NCBI GenBank assembly: GCA_021838785.1
Contig: JAKCCV010000026.1
Location: 1-39,885 of the forward strand
Length of the DNA: 39,885 nucleotides
Origin: Acidobacteriota bacterium
GTDB lineage: Bacteria > Acidobacteriota > Terriglobia > UBA7540
Reading direction: 5' to 3'
The position numbers and the translations under genes are program-made. This document shows, one piece after another, positions 30,982 to 39,523 of the stretch. The notes below the pieces were generated by a model. It was not told the DNA's origin and searched no databases. It saw nothing but the letters and a program-made list of their open reading frames with translations. Position 1 is the first letter of the stretch. The number at the start of each line of letters is the position of its first letter.

Positions 30982-32886
30982 CTAGGGTTGGGACGGAGCA
31001 CCAGGAATGTTCGGCACGCCGCTAATCTGGCCGGACTTGGCTTGTGAAAGCTGGATGTGGAACCATCGCAGTGTAGTGCCGGTGGCCTGCGCAAGCTGGA
31101 CCACCGCCTTGGCGTAATTATCGTAGGCCTGGGCTTGATTTCCCAAGGCCGTGTCGTATTGCTCCTCGGTCAGAATCACGTTCAAGGTGGTGGATTCTCC
31201 CAGCTCTAATTTTTTCCGTTCATCTTGGAGCGTGAGGAGAGCTAACCGGACGGCCTTCTGCGCGGCATTGATTTGGGCACGAGCCTGCGTGACGGCAATC
31301 TCAGCGGTGCGCACGTCCTGAGCGACTTGGTCTCGGGTTTCCTGTAATTGTTCATGAAGCTGACGCTGCTGGAGCAACGCGGTGGCCATATCGGCCTGGG
31401 CGGTTCGGTTGCGGATCGGGATTTGCAGCGTGACGCCAAACGAGTAATCGGGATATGCCGCGTGCAGGAGCTGTGTCAATGATGGCCCTAGCCCTCCTGG
31501 TGCGATTCCAATCACTTTGCCCGTCGAGCTTCGCAGCAGGCGATTACCGGAAAGCGCGGTGGGAGCGTAGGTTCCGAAGACATTGAATGCGGGCAGTAGG
31601 GCATTGCGCGTTTGTTGAATGGTGATGTCCTGGTTGCGGATGTTGATTTCGGCTTGCTCGATTTCGGGTCGGTACTTTTGGGCCTCCTGAAGGCCGACCT
31701 GCAAGGGCGGAATGTTAACGATTTGAGGGCTAGGAAAGGGCGTCATGGCCTCAATGTGGGCGGCGGCGAGGTCAGGATCCACGCGCTTCGAGAGCTCCGT
31801 CTTCAACACTTCCTGTTGCTGAAGGTAGTTAGTTTCAGCGACGATCAGGTTTTGCTGGTCGGTCGCAACCTGGGATTCGGCTTGAACGACCTCCAGAGGC
31901 GCCATCGTGCCAATCTGCACCTGCTTCTGATCGTCGGCAAGAAGATGTTCATCATAAGCGAGGGCTTGCTGGGCCACGCGCACGTTCTGCCGATAGTAGA
32001 GGAGCTGATAATAATCGTCGGCCACCTGAGCCACAACGCTCATCACCGTCTGTCGAAAAGTGCTGTTAGCTTCATGCACGTCGTTTTGAGCGATGCGGAT
32101 GTATTTGGCGTTTGCACGGTAGCCAAAGCCGCTCAACAGAGGCTGATTGAAGCCGATTTCAAACCGTGCAGGGACCTCAGGATTGAACAGGGTCCCGAGT
32201 GAGGTAGTGGATTGCCGGAAGCCGCTGACCGCTGCCACAATGCTCGTGCCGGTCAAAAAACCTTTTCCGAAGAAGGTGGTGAGGCTCGAAGTCTGGGTGG
32301 ATACCACCGGAACGCCCGTGACGGCGATCGTATTTAGAGGCGAACTGTTATGATCCCATCCGAAGCTGACGCCGGCAAAGGGATCGCAGCAAGGGATTGA
32401 ACCGATGTTGGTCGCCCCGCCGCCGCCCGCGATGCCGCCTGCATTGCCCGTTCCAGCGGCGGCTGTGGCGGTGCTGGTCACACCGAAAGCGGTGACGCTT
32501 CCAAAGAGGGCAGGGTTGATGCCGCGCGTCGTTCCGCCTGCCTTGGTGCGGAGAATGTCCGTCTGAGCGTAGGCCAATGAATAGCGCGCCACGTCAATCT
32601 GCAGATTGTTTTGCAGGGCCAGCGCAATCGCATCGCTGAGGGAGAGCTTGAGTCGGCCGTTGATGATGAGCGAATGGAGAAGCTCCGAGTTGCTCATTTT
32701 GGGTTCGGGGATGAAAGGCGCCGTGTAGGGGCTAAAGATGTGCGGAAACCAGTCCGTATGGGCAAAGTTCGCCGCGGTGGCAGGATTGAAGGCGGTCGAA
32801 CCCACTTGGGCTCGCGCTGGTGGGGCGCTCAGTAACAGGCTGAGCGCAGCAATCCCCATGACGGGCCAAATAGTCTTAAGTTTCAT
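30982..32886 (-). CDS. TolC-family outer membrane efflux protein
   Basis: The product is 634 residues. A signal peptide (IWPVMGIAALSLLLSAPPARAQ, about 6-27) precedes a two-repeat OEP structure. The repeats open with LSLSDAIALALQNNLQIDVARYSLAYAQ (about 85-112) and, in the second half, QEAQKYRPEIEQAEINIRNQD. Long amphipathic helices follow, e.g. LLQQRQLHEQLQETRDQVAQDVRTAEIAVTQARAQ, ending in LGNQAQAYDNYAKAVVQLAQATG. A Gly-rich insertion (about 145-200) is unusual. TolC-type proteins form the outer-membrane channel of RND, ABC or MFS efflux pumps. No pump or adaptor gene is adjacent. ATG 32886 follows GGAAGGAAAATCTAACG. A TetR-type operator and promoter lie about 300 bp upstream, so drug- or metabolite-induced expression is likely. 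Confidence 0.9.
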   Translation of the reverse strand: MKLKTIWPVMGIAALSLLLSAPPARAQVGSTAFNPATAANFAHTDWFPHIFSPYTAPFIPEPKMSNSELLHSLIINGRLKLSLSDAIALALQNNLQIDVARYSLAYAQTDILRTKAGGTTRGINPALFGSVTAFGVTSTATAAAGTGNAGGIAGGGGATNIGSIPCCDPFAGVSFGWDHNSSPLNTIAVTGVPVVSTQTSSLTTFFGKGFLTGTSIVAAVSGFRQSTTSLGTLFNPEVPARFEIGFNQPLLSGFGYRANAKYIRIAQNDVHEANSTFRQTVMSVVAQVADDYYQLLYYRQNVRVAQQALAYDEHLLADDQKQVQIGTMAPLEVVQAESQVATDQQNLIVAETNYLQQQEVLKTELSKRVDPDLAAAHIEAMTPFPSPQIVNIPPLQVGLQEAQKYRPEIEQAEINIRNQDITIQQTRNALLPAFNVFGTYAPTALSGNRLLRSSTGKVIGIAPGGLGPSLTQLLHAAYPDYSFGVTLQIPIRNRTAQADMATALLQQRQLHEQLQETRDQVAQDVRTAEIAVTQARAQINAAQKAVRLALLTLQDERKKLELGESTTLNVILTEEQYDTALGNQAQAYDNYAKAVVQLAQATGTTLRWFHIQLSQAKSGQISGVPNIPGAPSQP

Positions 32887-33045
32887 CGTTAGATTTTCCT
32901 TCCTCCATCCTTGAGGTGACCTTGTTCGGTTTCTCTGATAATTACGAAGTTGCGGGGGAGCCGGTTTCAATAAAGCGACGTCGCCCCTTCGATGCCGCCC
33001 GCAGAGCTTGTTGGTCGCAGAGCGCGGCCTCCCACCGGAGTTTGC

Positions 33046-33063
33046 GTGATCCTCTAGGATCAC
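33046..33063. promoter_or_regulatory. 18-bp palindrome in the TolC-gene leader
   Basis: GTGATCCT (33046-33053) and AGGATCAC (33056-33063) are exact reverse complements separated by CT. It lies about 125 nt downstream of the inferred transcription start, so it could be a second operator or an RNA hairpin in the leader. Confidence 0.5.
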
Positions 33064-33173
33064 TATAGTCTAACATCGTTCCATCCAGGCCGGGCATCCA
33101 GCGACCCCGCTCGAGAGCGTTACGATAGGTACGCTCTACGAGGCTCTCTCTGCAGCATCAATTGCTGCCAACC

Positions 33174-33195
33174 TTTAACTAACCGGATAGTTAAA
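33174..33195. promoter_or_regulatory. TetR-family-type operator
   Basis: Arm TTTAACTA (33174-33181) and arm TAGTTAAA (33188-33195) are perfect reverse complements around ACCGGA, giving a 22-bp dyad in which 10 of 11 base-pair positions match. The AACTAACCGG-type half-site is characteristic of operators of TetR-family efflux repressors. It overlaps the -10 end of the promoter at 33194-33222. No TetR gene is in the window, so the regulator acts from elsewhere. Confidence 0.7.
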
Positions 33196-33222
33196 CATAG
33201 CTTTCCCCAAGCGACATGTCAA
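33194..33222 (-). promoter_or_regulatory. candidate promoter of the TolC-family gene
   Basis: Minus strand: perfect -35 TTGACA (33222-33217), 17-bp spacer, -10 TATGTT (33199-33194, 4 of 6). The last two bases of the -10 are inside the TetR-type operator, a standard repression geometry. Confidence 0.6.
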
Positions 33223-33438
33223 GTCGGGACGCGCCGCAGATTCCGGCCGCGTCGTCATCGCAAATCCTCTGAGAATCGCTGCGACAGGGCGCGCGAACGC
33301 CGCTTCCATTTCCTCAAAACGGCTGTGGCCTTGCTACTGCAATGCTCCCGGTGTCCGTTGGGTCTTGAAAACAAGAGGTGACGGTGTGGGAGTCGTTGCG
33401 GCTTTCGTGCAGCATCCCTGATAGGTTTTGAGGGTCGT

Positions 33439-34941
33439 CTATTTGGCATAGATTTTTACCCATTGTCCGCGATCGCGAAAGACGGCCATGCGGTGCAAAT
33501 GGTAGTGTGCGGCAAGGCTTTTCCCAGAAACCGTGGGCACATAGTCGAAAAGCCTCTGGATTCTGCGACGGAGGAGGGGTGCATGAGTTAGCCAATTTCC
33601 GGGAGGATTCCACTGGCGAGAATAAAGGTACAGCAGGTCGAAGGAGTCGGGCGAAACAGATTGAAAGTCGGCCGGGGAAAAGCCCCGGATGCGAACGACT
33701 CGGAGCGGCTGATTTACGTAGCCGAGCATAGGATGGGACAGCTCGTCGGTGGCGGGCCATGCCGTCAGGATGCGCGGCCGACCCGATTGACGGGCCAAGA
33801 AGCGGGCGGCTTGTTGGTGTAGCCGGATGAATTCCGAATAGGCCAGATTATCCTCATAAGGGAAAGGATAAGGCGGGTTGATAAACCAGGCGGCGACGAA
33901 GAGGACCGCGACACCGGCCACGACGCTGCGGGCCGCGGCTCGCGGCAGCCGGTTAATCCAAATGACCAGGGCAAGGTACAATGCCGGAAAGACTGGAAGT
34001 AGATAGCGAGAGAGAACTGCTCCGCCGATGACACTGTGAAAAACGACCGAGGTTACTGCGAAGGAGAAGGTCAGGAAGAAAAAATCGCCTTGCTGGCGCC
34101 CACGCAAAAGATCGCTTTCGATATTGTCGCCATGCCAATGACCCCACTTCACTCCGGCGAAAGCGCCCAGCCAGAGAACCCAATTGAAGCCCGCAATGAG
34201 AATCTCATAGAGGCGGCGAAGAAGGCCGGTGAAGATATGTGCCGGGGTCAGTGTGGAATAGAGATTGTATTGAAGGTAGGATGCATTGCCTGTCCAAAAG
34301 CCGGTGTAATGGTGGTAATACGCGGTCCAGAGAAGCAGGGGCGCCAGCGGCGTCAGCAGGCTCACCCAAACTCGACGGCGTGAGATGTCATGTCGCCTCC
34401 AGGCGTGGAGTGCAGCCGGGAGCAGGAAAATGACGGCGGTTTCCTTCGTCATCACGGCCAGCGAAGCTGCCACCGCGAAGCCGGTCCAAGCTCCCACCAG
34501 CAGCTCGTAGATGGCAAGGGTGGTGAACAGGGTTGCGGGAAGGTCCAGTTGGGCCAAGGAACTCTGCGCGAAAAACAGCGGCGAAAGTGCGAGCAACAAT
34601 GCGGCTTCCATGGCGACTTCGCGACGGGTCACACGTTGCCCTAAAGCCAAGGTGGCAAAAACCGTTGCTGCCGCTACCAGAAGCATCCCGCTGCGAGTGA
34701 CGAGAGTTGAAAACCCGAACAGCTTCCAAAGAAGCGCCAGGTACACCATGAGCAGGGGAGTGTGGCCTGTGGGAAGCGTGCTCACGGGAATCAGCCGCCC
34801 GCGACGGTAAAAGTCGTACGCCGCTGGTATGTAATATCCCGCCTCGTCCCAAAAATAGAGGAGCCGCAGAACCGAAGCGTGCAACGCCAGGAGAGCGGCG
34901 AAGATTCCTACCAGCACAACGACGGCGGATCGGAGGCGCAT
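33439..34941 (-). CDS. membrane glycosyltransferase, GT39/ArnT-like (PMT_2)
   Basis: About 500 residues, with ten or more membrane segments in the first 330 or so and a soluble C-terminal region. The first luminal loop has the family acidic motif in LLYFWDEAGYYIPAAYDFYRRGR (Asp-Glu about residue 31), followed by PTGHTPLLMVYLALLWKLFG and the conserved VTRREVAMEAALLLALSPLFFAQSS. Enzymes of this fold transfer a sugar from a polyprenyl phosphate to a lipid, glycan or protein on the outer face of the inner membrane. The acceptor is unknown. The frame is open to 35124; ATG 34941 gives a signal-anchor-like start (MRLRSAVVVLVGIFAALLAL) but has only a weak ribosome site. The gene is divergent from the aldo/keto reductase gene. 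Confidence 0.82.
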   Translation of the reverse strand: MRLRSAVVVLVGIFAALLALHASVLRLLYFWDEAGYYIPAAYDFYRRGRLIPVSTLPTGHTPLLMVYLALLWKLFGFSTLVTRSGMLLVAAATVFATLALGQRVTRREVAMEAALLLALSPLFFAQSSLAQLDLPATLFTTLAIYELLVGAWTGFAVAASLAVMTKETAVIFLLPAALHAWRRHDISRRRVWVSLLTPLAPLLLWTAYYHHYTGFWTGNASYLQYNLYSTLTPAHIFTGLLRRLYEILIAGFNWVLWLGAFAGVKWGHWHGDNIESDLLRGRQQGDFFFLTFSFAVTSVVFHSVIGGAVLSRYLLPVFPALYLALVIWINRLPRAAARSVVAGVAVLFVAAWFINPPYPFPYEDNLAYSEFIRLHQQAARFLARQSGRPRILTAWPATDELSHPMLGYVNQPLRVVRIRGFSPADFQSVSPDSFDLLYLYSRQWNPPGNWLTHAPLLRRRIQRLFDYVPTVSGKSLAAHYHLHRMAVFRDRGQWVKIYAK

Positions 34942-35202
34942 AACTGGCTTTATCCCGCTGAGCTTTTGCCTGCGGACGAACGCACTATTGTCGGGGAATT
35001 CAACACAAATTGAAAGACTTGAGAATTTATGGCGGAGCCGGTTGCATTCACGGCTTGGGGAGATTAGGATGCTTTTTCGCCGCCTGAATTCTCTTGGGAA
35101 ATTGGCGAGAATTTTTGCCTTCACACCAGTTAAAGCGAAGGAAGGTTATGGCCGCATGGGGAGCGGGTCGGCGACATTGCCTTTCACACGAGGTTAATTG
35201 AA

Positions 35203-36174
35203 ATGAAATATCGCAGGTTTGGTCGAATGGGCTGGCAAGTGAGCGAGGTAGGTTATGGGATGTGGGGAATGGCCGGCTGGAAGGATTCGGACGATGCTGA
35301 GTCGGCGCGGGCTTTGCAGCGTGCGGTGGACTTAGGCTGCAATTTTTTCGACACCGCTTGGGCCTACGGTGACGGAAAAAGTGAAAGAATGCTAGGCGAC
35401 CTGGTGCGGGCTAATCCGTCGCGGCGGATTTATACGGCCACCAAGGTCCCTCCTAAGAATCTGCGTTGGCCAAGCCGGCGCGAGTTTGCGCTGGACGATT
35501 GCTTCCCTCCCGAACATCTTGAGAAGTATGTGGAGAGTAGTCTAAAAAATGCTGGTTTAGAAAGCTTTGACTTGATGCAGCTTCACGTGTGGGAGGATCG
35601 CTGGCTGGACGATGACCGCTGGTACCGAACGCTTGACCGTCTTCGACGGCGAGGTTGGTTTCAAGCCATCGGCATCAGCGTCAATCGCTGGGAATCTTGG
35701 AACGGAGTGAAAGCCGTCCGCTCAGGCTGGGTGGACGCGGTGCAGGTGATCTACAACATCTTCGACCAGACGGCAGAGGACGAGCTGTTTCCGGCATGTC
35801 GCGAGCATGATGTCGCCGTGATCGCGCGCGTCCCTTTTGACGAAGGCAGCCTTATCGGGAATTTGACCCTGGAATCCCGATGGCCGGAGGGCGATTGGCG
35901 CAATACCTATTTTGTGCCAGAAAATCTGAGAGCAACGGTCGAGCATGTGGAGCGACTCAAGACTGCGATCCCGCCGACCATGACCTTGCCGGAAGCGGCT
36001 TTACGGTTTATCTTGAGCAATCCTGCCGTCAGCACGGTCATCCCGGGGATGCGCAAACCTCGCCATGTCGAAATGAATATGGCGGCCAGCGACGCAGGCC
36101 CTCTTCCCCGTGGGCTTCTTGAAGAACTCCGCCGCCATCGTTGGGATCGCACGCCGACAGAATGGTCGCAATGA
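35203..36174 (+). CDS. aldo/keto reductase
   Basis: The product is 323 residues, full length. Family blocks: MKYRRFGRMGWQVSEVGYGMWG; the catalytic Asp and Tyr in CNFFDTAWAYGDGKSERMLGDL; TKVPPKN at the Lys position; LMQLHVWED near the His position; GWFQAIGISVNRWE; VQVIYNIFDQ; and VIARVPFDEGSLIGNLT for cofactor binding. The C-terminal AALRFILSNPAVSTVIPGMRKPRHVEMNMAA is typical of the YghZ/sugar-reductase-like subgroup. It probably reduces aldehydes or sugars with NAD(P)H; the substrate is unknown. ATG 35203 follows GAGGTTAATTGAA. The IclR regulator starts about 200 bp downstream on the same strand and may control it. Confidence 0.92.
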   Translation: MKYRRFGRMGWQVSEVGYGMWGMAGWKDSDDAESARALQRAVDLGCNFFDTAWAYGDGKSERMLGDLVRANPSRRIYTATKVPPKNLRWPSRREFALDDCFPPEHLEKYVESSLKNAGLESFDLMQLHVWEDRWLDDDRWYRTLDRLRRRGWFQAIGISVNRWESWNGVKAVRSGWVDAVQVIYNIFDQTAEDELFPACREHDVAVIARVPFDEGSLIGNLTLESRWPEGDWRNTYFVPENLRATVEHVERLKTAIPPTMTLPEAALRFILSNPAVSTVIPGMRKPRHVEMNMAASDAGPLPRGLLEELRRHRWDRTPTEWSQ

Positions 36175-36375
36175 ACTGCCCGCGAGCTTGCTCATCAAAT
36201 GGAGTCCCGGCTTGTCCCACAGGGACCGGGGAGTTGGACGGCAAATGTTTGGCGGTAGAATTCTGGCGAGACCTCGTGCATGTTACACGGATCATGAGAT
36301 TAGGAATTCGGACACATGGCAGCTTCGGGTGGGGTTTCCATAGCCCGAAGCGCGGCAATTCTCGGAGGGGAATCA

Positions 36376-37173
36376 TTGGATACTCACGCAAAGGCAAGAA
36401 AGGCTCGGCCCGTAGGAACGCTCACCAAGACGATACGCCTGCTGGAATTCGTCACCAGCCTACCGAAAGGCATGTGTCTTAAGGATATTAGCGAGCACAC
36501 CGGCTTGAACAAAAGTACGGCATACCGGCTGATGGCCCATTTGGAGCATGAAGGCTACCTGGCCCGCGACGGAGCGCGAAACTACGTCATGGGAACTAAA
36601 ATTCTTGAGTTGGCCCGTCGCGGAAATTGGGTGGAAGGGCTGCGCGCGCTGGCTGGGCCATTGTTGTTGGATCTTGGACGGGAGACGGGCGAGACCGTGA
36701 ACCTGGCCGTTTTGGATGGGGATGCGCTTCGATACCTTGAAGTGATAGAAAGCCCCCACAGTTTCCCCCAGATTTCGAGGCCCGGGATGCATCGCCCGCT
36801 GTATTGCACGGCTTTGGGAAAGGCGATAGTGGCCTTTTTGCCTACCGACGAGCGCGAGCGGTTGCTCAAGGGGCTTAAGTTCACGCGCCACACGTCCAAG
36901 ACGATGACTTCACTCGAGGCCTTTCGCCATGAGCTTACGAAGACACGGGAACGCGGCTTTGCGCTCGATGACGAGGAGACCATCAAGGGGGCGCGGTGCA
37001 TCGCCGCCCCAGTTCTCGATTCTCAGGAATATTCGATTGCGGCCGTGGGCGTCGCAGGCCCGGTTAGCCGCATCACCCAAACTCGCATAACGGCATTAGC
37101 CCAGGCGGTGCAGGCTACAACCGCCCTCATCTCGGGCAAGCTTCAACAGCCGCGTTTTTGGGGGGCTCGATGA
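36376..37173 (+). CDS. IclR-family transcriptional regulator
   Basis: From the proposed start the product is 265 residues. The N-terminal winged helix is clear (TIRLLEFVTSLPKGMCLKDISEHTGLNKSTAYRLMAHLEHEGYLARD, given as region about 19-65), followed by the IclR effector domain (ELARRGNWVEGLRALAGPLLLDLGRETGETVNLAVLDGDALRYLEVIES and later HRPLYCTALGKAIVAFLP, RGFALDDEETIKGARCIAAPVLD, AVGVAGPVSRIT). The start is uncertain: TTG 36376 has an excellent GGAGGGG site 5 nt upstream, while ATG 36316 in the same frame has only AGGA at long spacing. IclR proteins respond to small organic acids or sugar-derived ligands. The likely targets are its own gene and the aldo/keto reductase. Confidence 0.9.
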   Translation: MDTHAKARKARPVGTLTKTIRLLEFVTSLPKGMCLKDISEHTGLNKSTAYRLMAHLEHEGYLARDGARNYVMGTKILELARRGNWVEGLRALAGPLLLDLGRETGETVNLAVLDGDALRYLEVIESPHSFPQISRPGMHRPLYCTALGKAIVAFLPTDERERLLKGLKFTRHTSKTMTSLEAFRHELTKTRERGFALDDEETIKGARCIAAPVLDSQEYSIAAVGVAGPVSRITQTRITALAQAVQATTALISGKLQQPRFWGAR

Positions 37174-37416
37174 TCGTAGCGAGCGAACTCAGTGGCGTGG
37201 GTAGGGCACGAATTTGCTGCTGAGGCCATCACGGCCGTGGATCGGCGGCGGCCCAAGGTCAGTCCCGAGGCGCGGCCTTCGCTGGACGCAGCGGAGGCTC
37301 ACCGGCTCTTGAGGCTCCGCCTGCGGATCGCGCGCTGCGGAACCCATTGGTTGGAAGTCCTAGGCTATCGTTCCTGCCAACTGACAAATGTTTGACATCA
37401 CAGTCTCGAGGTGACC

Positions 37417-37445
37417 TTGCAATGCTGGGCGGCTGCTGTTAGAAT
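37417..37445 (+). promoter_or_regulatory. candidate promoter of the tRNA cluster
   Basis: TTGCAA (37417-37422), 17-bp spacer, TAGAAT (37440-37445). It would start transcription near 37452, nine bases before the first tRNA. A separate TTGACA at 37392-37397 has no matching -10 at 17 bp. The rest of 37174-37460 shows nothing gene-like. Confidence 0.6.
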
Positions 37446-37460
37446 GGGAAGTTTCTGGTG

Positions 37461-37536
37461 GCTGGCGTAGCTCAGCTGGTAGAGCATCTGATTTGTAATC
37501 AGAGGGTCGGGGGTTCGAATCCCTTCGCCAGCTCCA
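37461..37536 (+). tRNA. tRNA-Thr (anticodon UGU)
   Basis: A full cloverleaf is visible. The acceptor strands GCTGGCG/CGCCAGC pair, the D-arm has AGCTCAGCTGGTAGAGC, the anticodon arm CTGATTTGTAATCAG shows anticodon TGT, and the T-arm contains GGTTCGAATCC. CCA is encoded at 37534-37536. It is the first gene of the Thr-Tyr-Gly-Thr cluster. Confidence 0.97.
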
Positions 37537-37772
37537 GCTTGAGCTGCAAGGAGGGCGCTAATTTGCGGGAAGCGGGCGGCCAAAACGCAAAGGGTCGTCG
37601 GCACGGCGCTCAACTCAGCTAAGGGGACGAATCCAATTTTATTGAAGCAGATTGGAGCGGGAAGGGAACCCGAGCTCCACAAGGGGTTCGAGCTTATCGG
37701 CCTTTGCCCAGGTTCGATGGTTTGGAATGAGGCAAGGCGAAAACCTCGGAGGAATGTGCGGGAAGGAGATTG

Positions 37773-37861
37773 GGACAGGTGGCCGAGCGGTCAATGGCAG
37801 CAGGCTGTAAACCTGCCGCTCCTTGCGAGCTACGGGGGTTCGAATCCTCCCCTGTCCACCA
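37773..37861 (+). tRNA. tRNA-Tyr (anticodon GUA)
   Basis: The acceptor stem is GGACAGG/CCTGTCC. The anticodon arm GCAGGCTGTAAACCTGC shows GTA, and a long class II variable arm follows, as expected for bacterial tRNA-Tyr. The T-arm has GGTTCGAATCC. CCA is encoded at 37859-37861. Confidence 0.96.
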
Positions 37862-37867
37862 CGAGAC

Positions 37868-37985
37868 CAGTGGCAAGTGGTTGGTGGCGAGTGGCAAAAA
37901 TATAATACGGGGGATGGGTCTCGGTCATGGGCGGCACCTTTGCTCCACGCACGGGGCGTGGTCTTTGAGTTACCACTGGCCACTG
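37868..37985. repeat. imperfect inverted repeat in the Tyr-Gly tRNA spacer
   Basis: CAGTGGCAAGTGGT (37868-37881) pairs imperfectly with ACCACTGGCCACTG (37972-37985). The same sequence family occurs in the Gly-Thr spacer. The element fills nearly the whole spacer. Confidence 0.6.
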
Positions 37986-37995
37986 TTCTTGCGGG

Positions 37996-38070
37996 GCGGG
38001 AGTAACTCAGTGGTAGAGTCACAGCCTTCCAAGCTGTTGGTCGCGGGTTCGATCCCCGTCTCCCGCTCCA
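37996..38070 (+). tRNA. tRNA-Gly (anticodon UCC)
   Basis: The acceptor stem is GCGGGAG/CTCCCGC. The anticodon arm CAGCCTTCCAAGCTG shows TCC, and the T-arm has GGTTCGATCCC. CCA is encoded at 38068-38070. Confidence 0.97.
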
Positions 38071-38076
38071 GAAAGA

Positions 38077-38168
38077 CAGTGGTTAGCGGTAAGTGGCCAG
38101 TGACAAGCGTAAAGCGGGGAGACGGGGTGGAGTTACTTTCCACTTGCCACTAACCACTTACCACTGAC
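38077..38168. repeat. inverted repeat in the Gly-Thr tRNA spacer
   Basis: The arm at 38077-38104 (CAGTGGTTAGCGGTAAGTGG onward) is complementary, imperfectly, to the arm at 38140-38168 (CCACTTGCCACTAACCACTT onward). Units of AGTGG separated by two or three bases recur in both arms and in the preceding spacer. Confidence 0.65.
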
Positions 38169-38176
38169 TTCGAGGC

Positions 38177-38252
<76 letters not shown>

Positions 38253-38283
38253 GAGATTGCTCGGAGGGAGACGAATAATCGAG

Positions 38284-38685
38284 GTGGATGCTGCCGAGCG
38301 CGAAGCGCGGTTGACGCTGGCCCAACAACTCCGTGAGAGCGCCGACCATTCGTCAGAGCAGGCGCTTCGGGACTCGCTGTCGCGATCGTATTACTCGATT
38401 TTCCATGTCGGTTGTGCTCTTCTCGGCAAAGGCTTTGGCGATCATAAACAGTTCCTCCGCGATCTGAAAAGTAAAGTGGGGGACGCTCTCGGACGGAAGG
38501 TGGAGGAACTGCAGAATTTACGAATTCAAGCCGACTACGAGTTTGATGCTGTGCGAAACCGGTACGGTGGGGAGTTCGCCGAATTCAGGCGGAAGGCGCG
38601 AGATGTCCTGAAGCTGGGCGAGGAAGCGTACCTAGAATTGCGCAGCCTGCTCGACGAGGAGTCCCGACATGAGGGTAATGGCTGA
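38284..38685 (+). CDS. HEPN-domain protein
   Basis: About 133 residues. It is an all-helical HEPN fold of the PF05168-like type: LTLAQQLRESADHSSEQALRDSLSRSYYSIFHVGCALL, KQFLRDLKSKVGDALGRKVEELQNLRIQADYEFDAV and ARDVLKLGEEAYLELRSLL, by region. The RxxADY helix is the typical active-site helix variant of this group; the classical RX4-6H signature is not present there, though RESADH near the N-terminus has that spacing. HEPN proteins are often RNases or parts of toxin-antitoxin pairs. The start is unsure: GTG 38284 is the first conventional codon after GGAGGGAG (38263-38270); ATC 38278 would sit at better spacing. Its end overlaps the next gene by 17 bp. Confidence 0.82.
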   Translation: MDAAEREARLTLAQQLRESADHSSEQALRDSLSRSYYSIFHVGCALLGKGFGDHKQFLRDLKSKVGDALGRKVEELQNLRIQADYEFDAVRNRYGGEFAEFRRKARDVLKLGEEAYLELRSLLDEESRHEGNG

Positions 38686-39523
38686 GAAAGACATTAACCA
38701 GCTCCTGCGAGAGAGGCTGGAGCAGGCAGGTCTGTTGGGCTGTCTGGACGAAAAAAGGAGCAGCTTGTTCCCCACTCCGGAGGGCGTTCTTGCGGACATC
38801 GTGTTAAAGGACGCTTCGGCATTGGAGTCTGCTCAGAAAGTCGTCGAGCAGGCCGAGCGCGAGTTGGAACAGAAAGGGGTCTGGCTTTTGCCCACCGTGC
38901 GGGCGCTGTGGGGAGTAAAGAACGTGGAAGGGGTCGGAGGCATTTATCAATACGGCTTGCCGGAAGCGCTTGGAATCTTGTTCCGTGCTCTGTTGCAGTC
39001 CGGCGGCCGAACCCAAGAAGTTTGGGTCTCGGTGGCGCCCTCCGCGTTCCAGGTCTTGAAGCCGCTCTTGGCTGGTGGCGAGGACGCTTTGAGAAATATC
39101 GTGCGGGATTTCTTGGGCCACCAGCTCTCAATCGGGGGCGCTGGGTATTGGGATCCCATTCGGCACCCACATCAGGAGCTGGACGAAGGCGCCGCTCGGT
39201 ATATGCGCTGGCGGCCTTACGAACAACTAAAGCGGTCGGTTGATCACGCGTTAGGCTCGCTTGAAGACGCCCGGAGATTTTTAAAGTGTTTCAGCGGGAC
39301 AGGGGGGGCTCACGATTTCAACGCCGTACTGGGGAAGCTCGCTGGCCCAGGCGGGGCTATTGCGAGGGGGGAGCAATTTCAAACCAGCAACTACCAGCTC
39401 TATGAACTACTGCTTGATATCGAGAAGAAGGAGCTAGAGACCTACTATTTGCAGAGACTGGCGGAGGCTCGCAAGAAGTGGTCCGAGCTCGATCGCGACT
39501 TCGCGCAAGTCTTAGCCGCATGA
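38669..39523 (+). CDS. protein of unknown function, partner of the HEPN gene
   Basis: The product is 284 residues (281 if ATG 38678 is used). I do not recognise the family. It is soluble, without signal or membrane segment. The N-terminal part is helical and charged ([18 protein letters not shown]; a Glu/Gln-rich helix [18 protein letters not shown] near 54-71). The middle is mixed, with [18 protein letters not shown] and a Gly-rich piece. The C-terminal part is again helical ([37 protein letters not shown]). No nucleotidyltransferase GSX10D motif is visible, so it is not the usual MNT partner of HEPN. It follows GAGGAG, overlaps the HEPN stop by 17 bp and ends 10 bp before tuf, so all three are probably cotranscribed. 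Confidence 0.75.
   Translation: MRVMAEKDINQLLRERLEQAGLLGCLDEKRSSLFPTPEGVLADIVLKDASALESAQKVVEQAERELEQKGVWLLPTVRALWGVKNVEGVGGIYQYGLPEALGILFRALLQSGGRTQEVWVSVAPSAFQVLKPLLAGGEDALRNIVRDFLGHQLSIGGAGYWDPIRHPHQELDEGAARYMRWRPYEQLKRSVDHALGSLEDARRFLKCFSGTGGAHDFNAVLGKLAGPGGAIARGEQFQTSNYQLYELLLDIEKKELETYYLQRLAEARKKWSELDRDFAQVLAA

Larger units (their letters stand above)
32887..33438. other. long leader and promoter region of the TolC-family gene
   Basis: No credible gene is found in these 552 bp. It contains a TTGACA promoter with an overlapping TetR-type operator (33174-33222) and a second palindrome (33046-33063). If transcription starts near 33187, the TolC-family mRNA has an untranslated leader of about 300 nt. 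I see nothing definite in 33223-33438. Confidence 0.6.

Noticed and set aside
37192-37395. Small plus-strand frame between the IclR gene and the tRNA cluster
   Set aside because: It has no ribosome site or family features, and it ends just before the tRNA promoter region.
38284-39523. HEPN-MNT toxin-antitoxin pair
   Set aside because: The partner protein shows no GSX10D nucleotidyltransferase motif and is much larger than MNT proteins.
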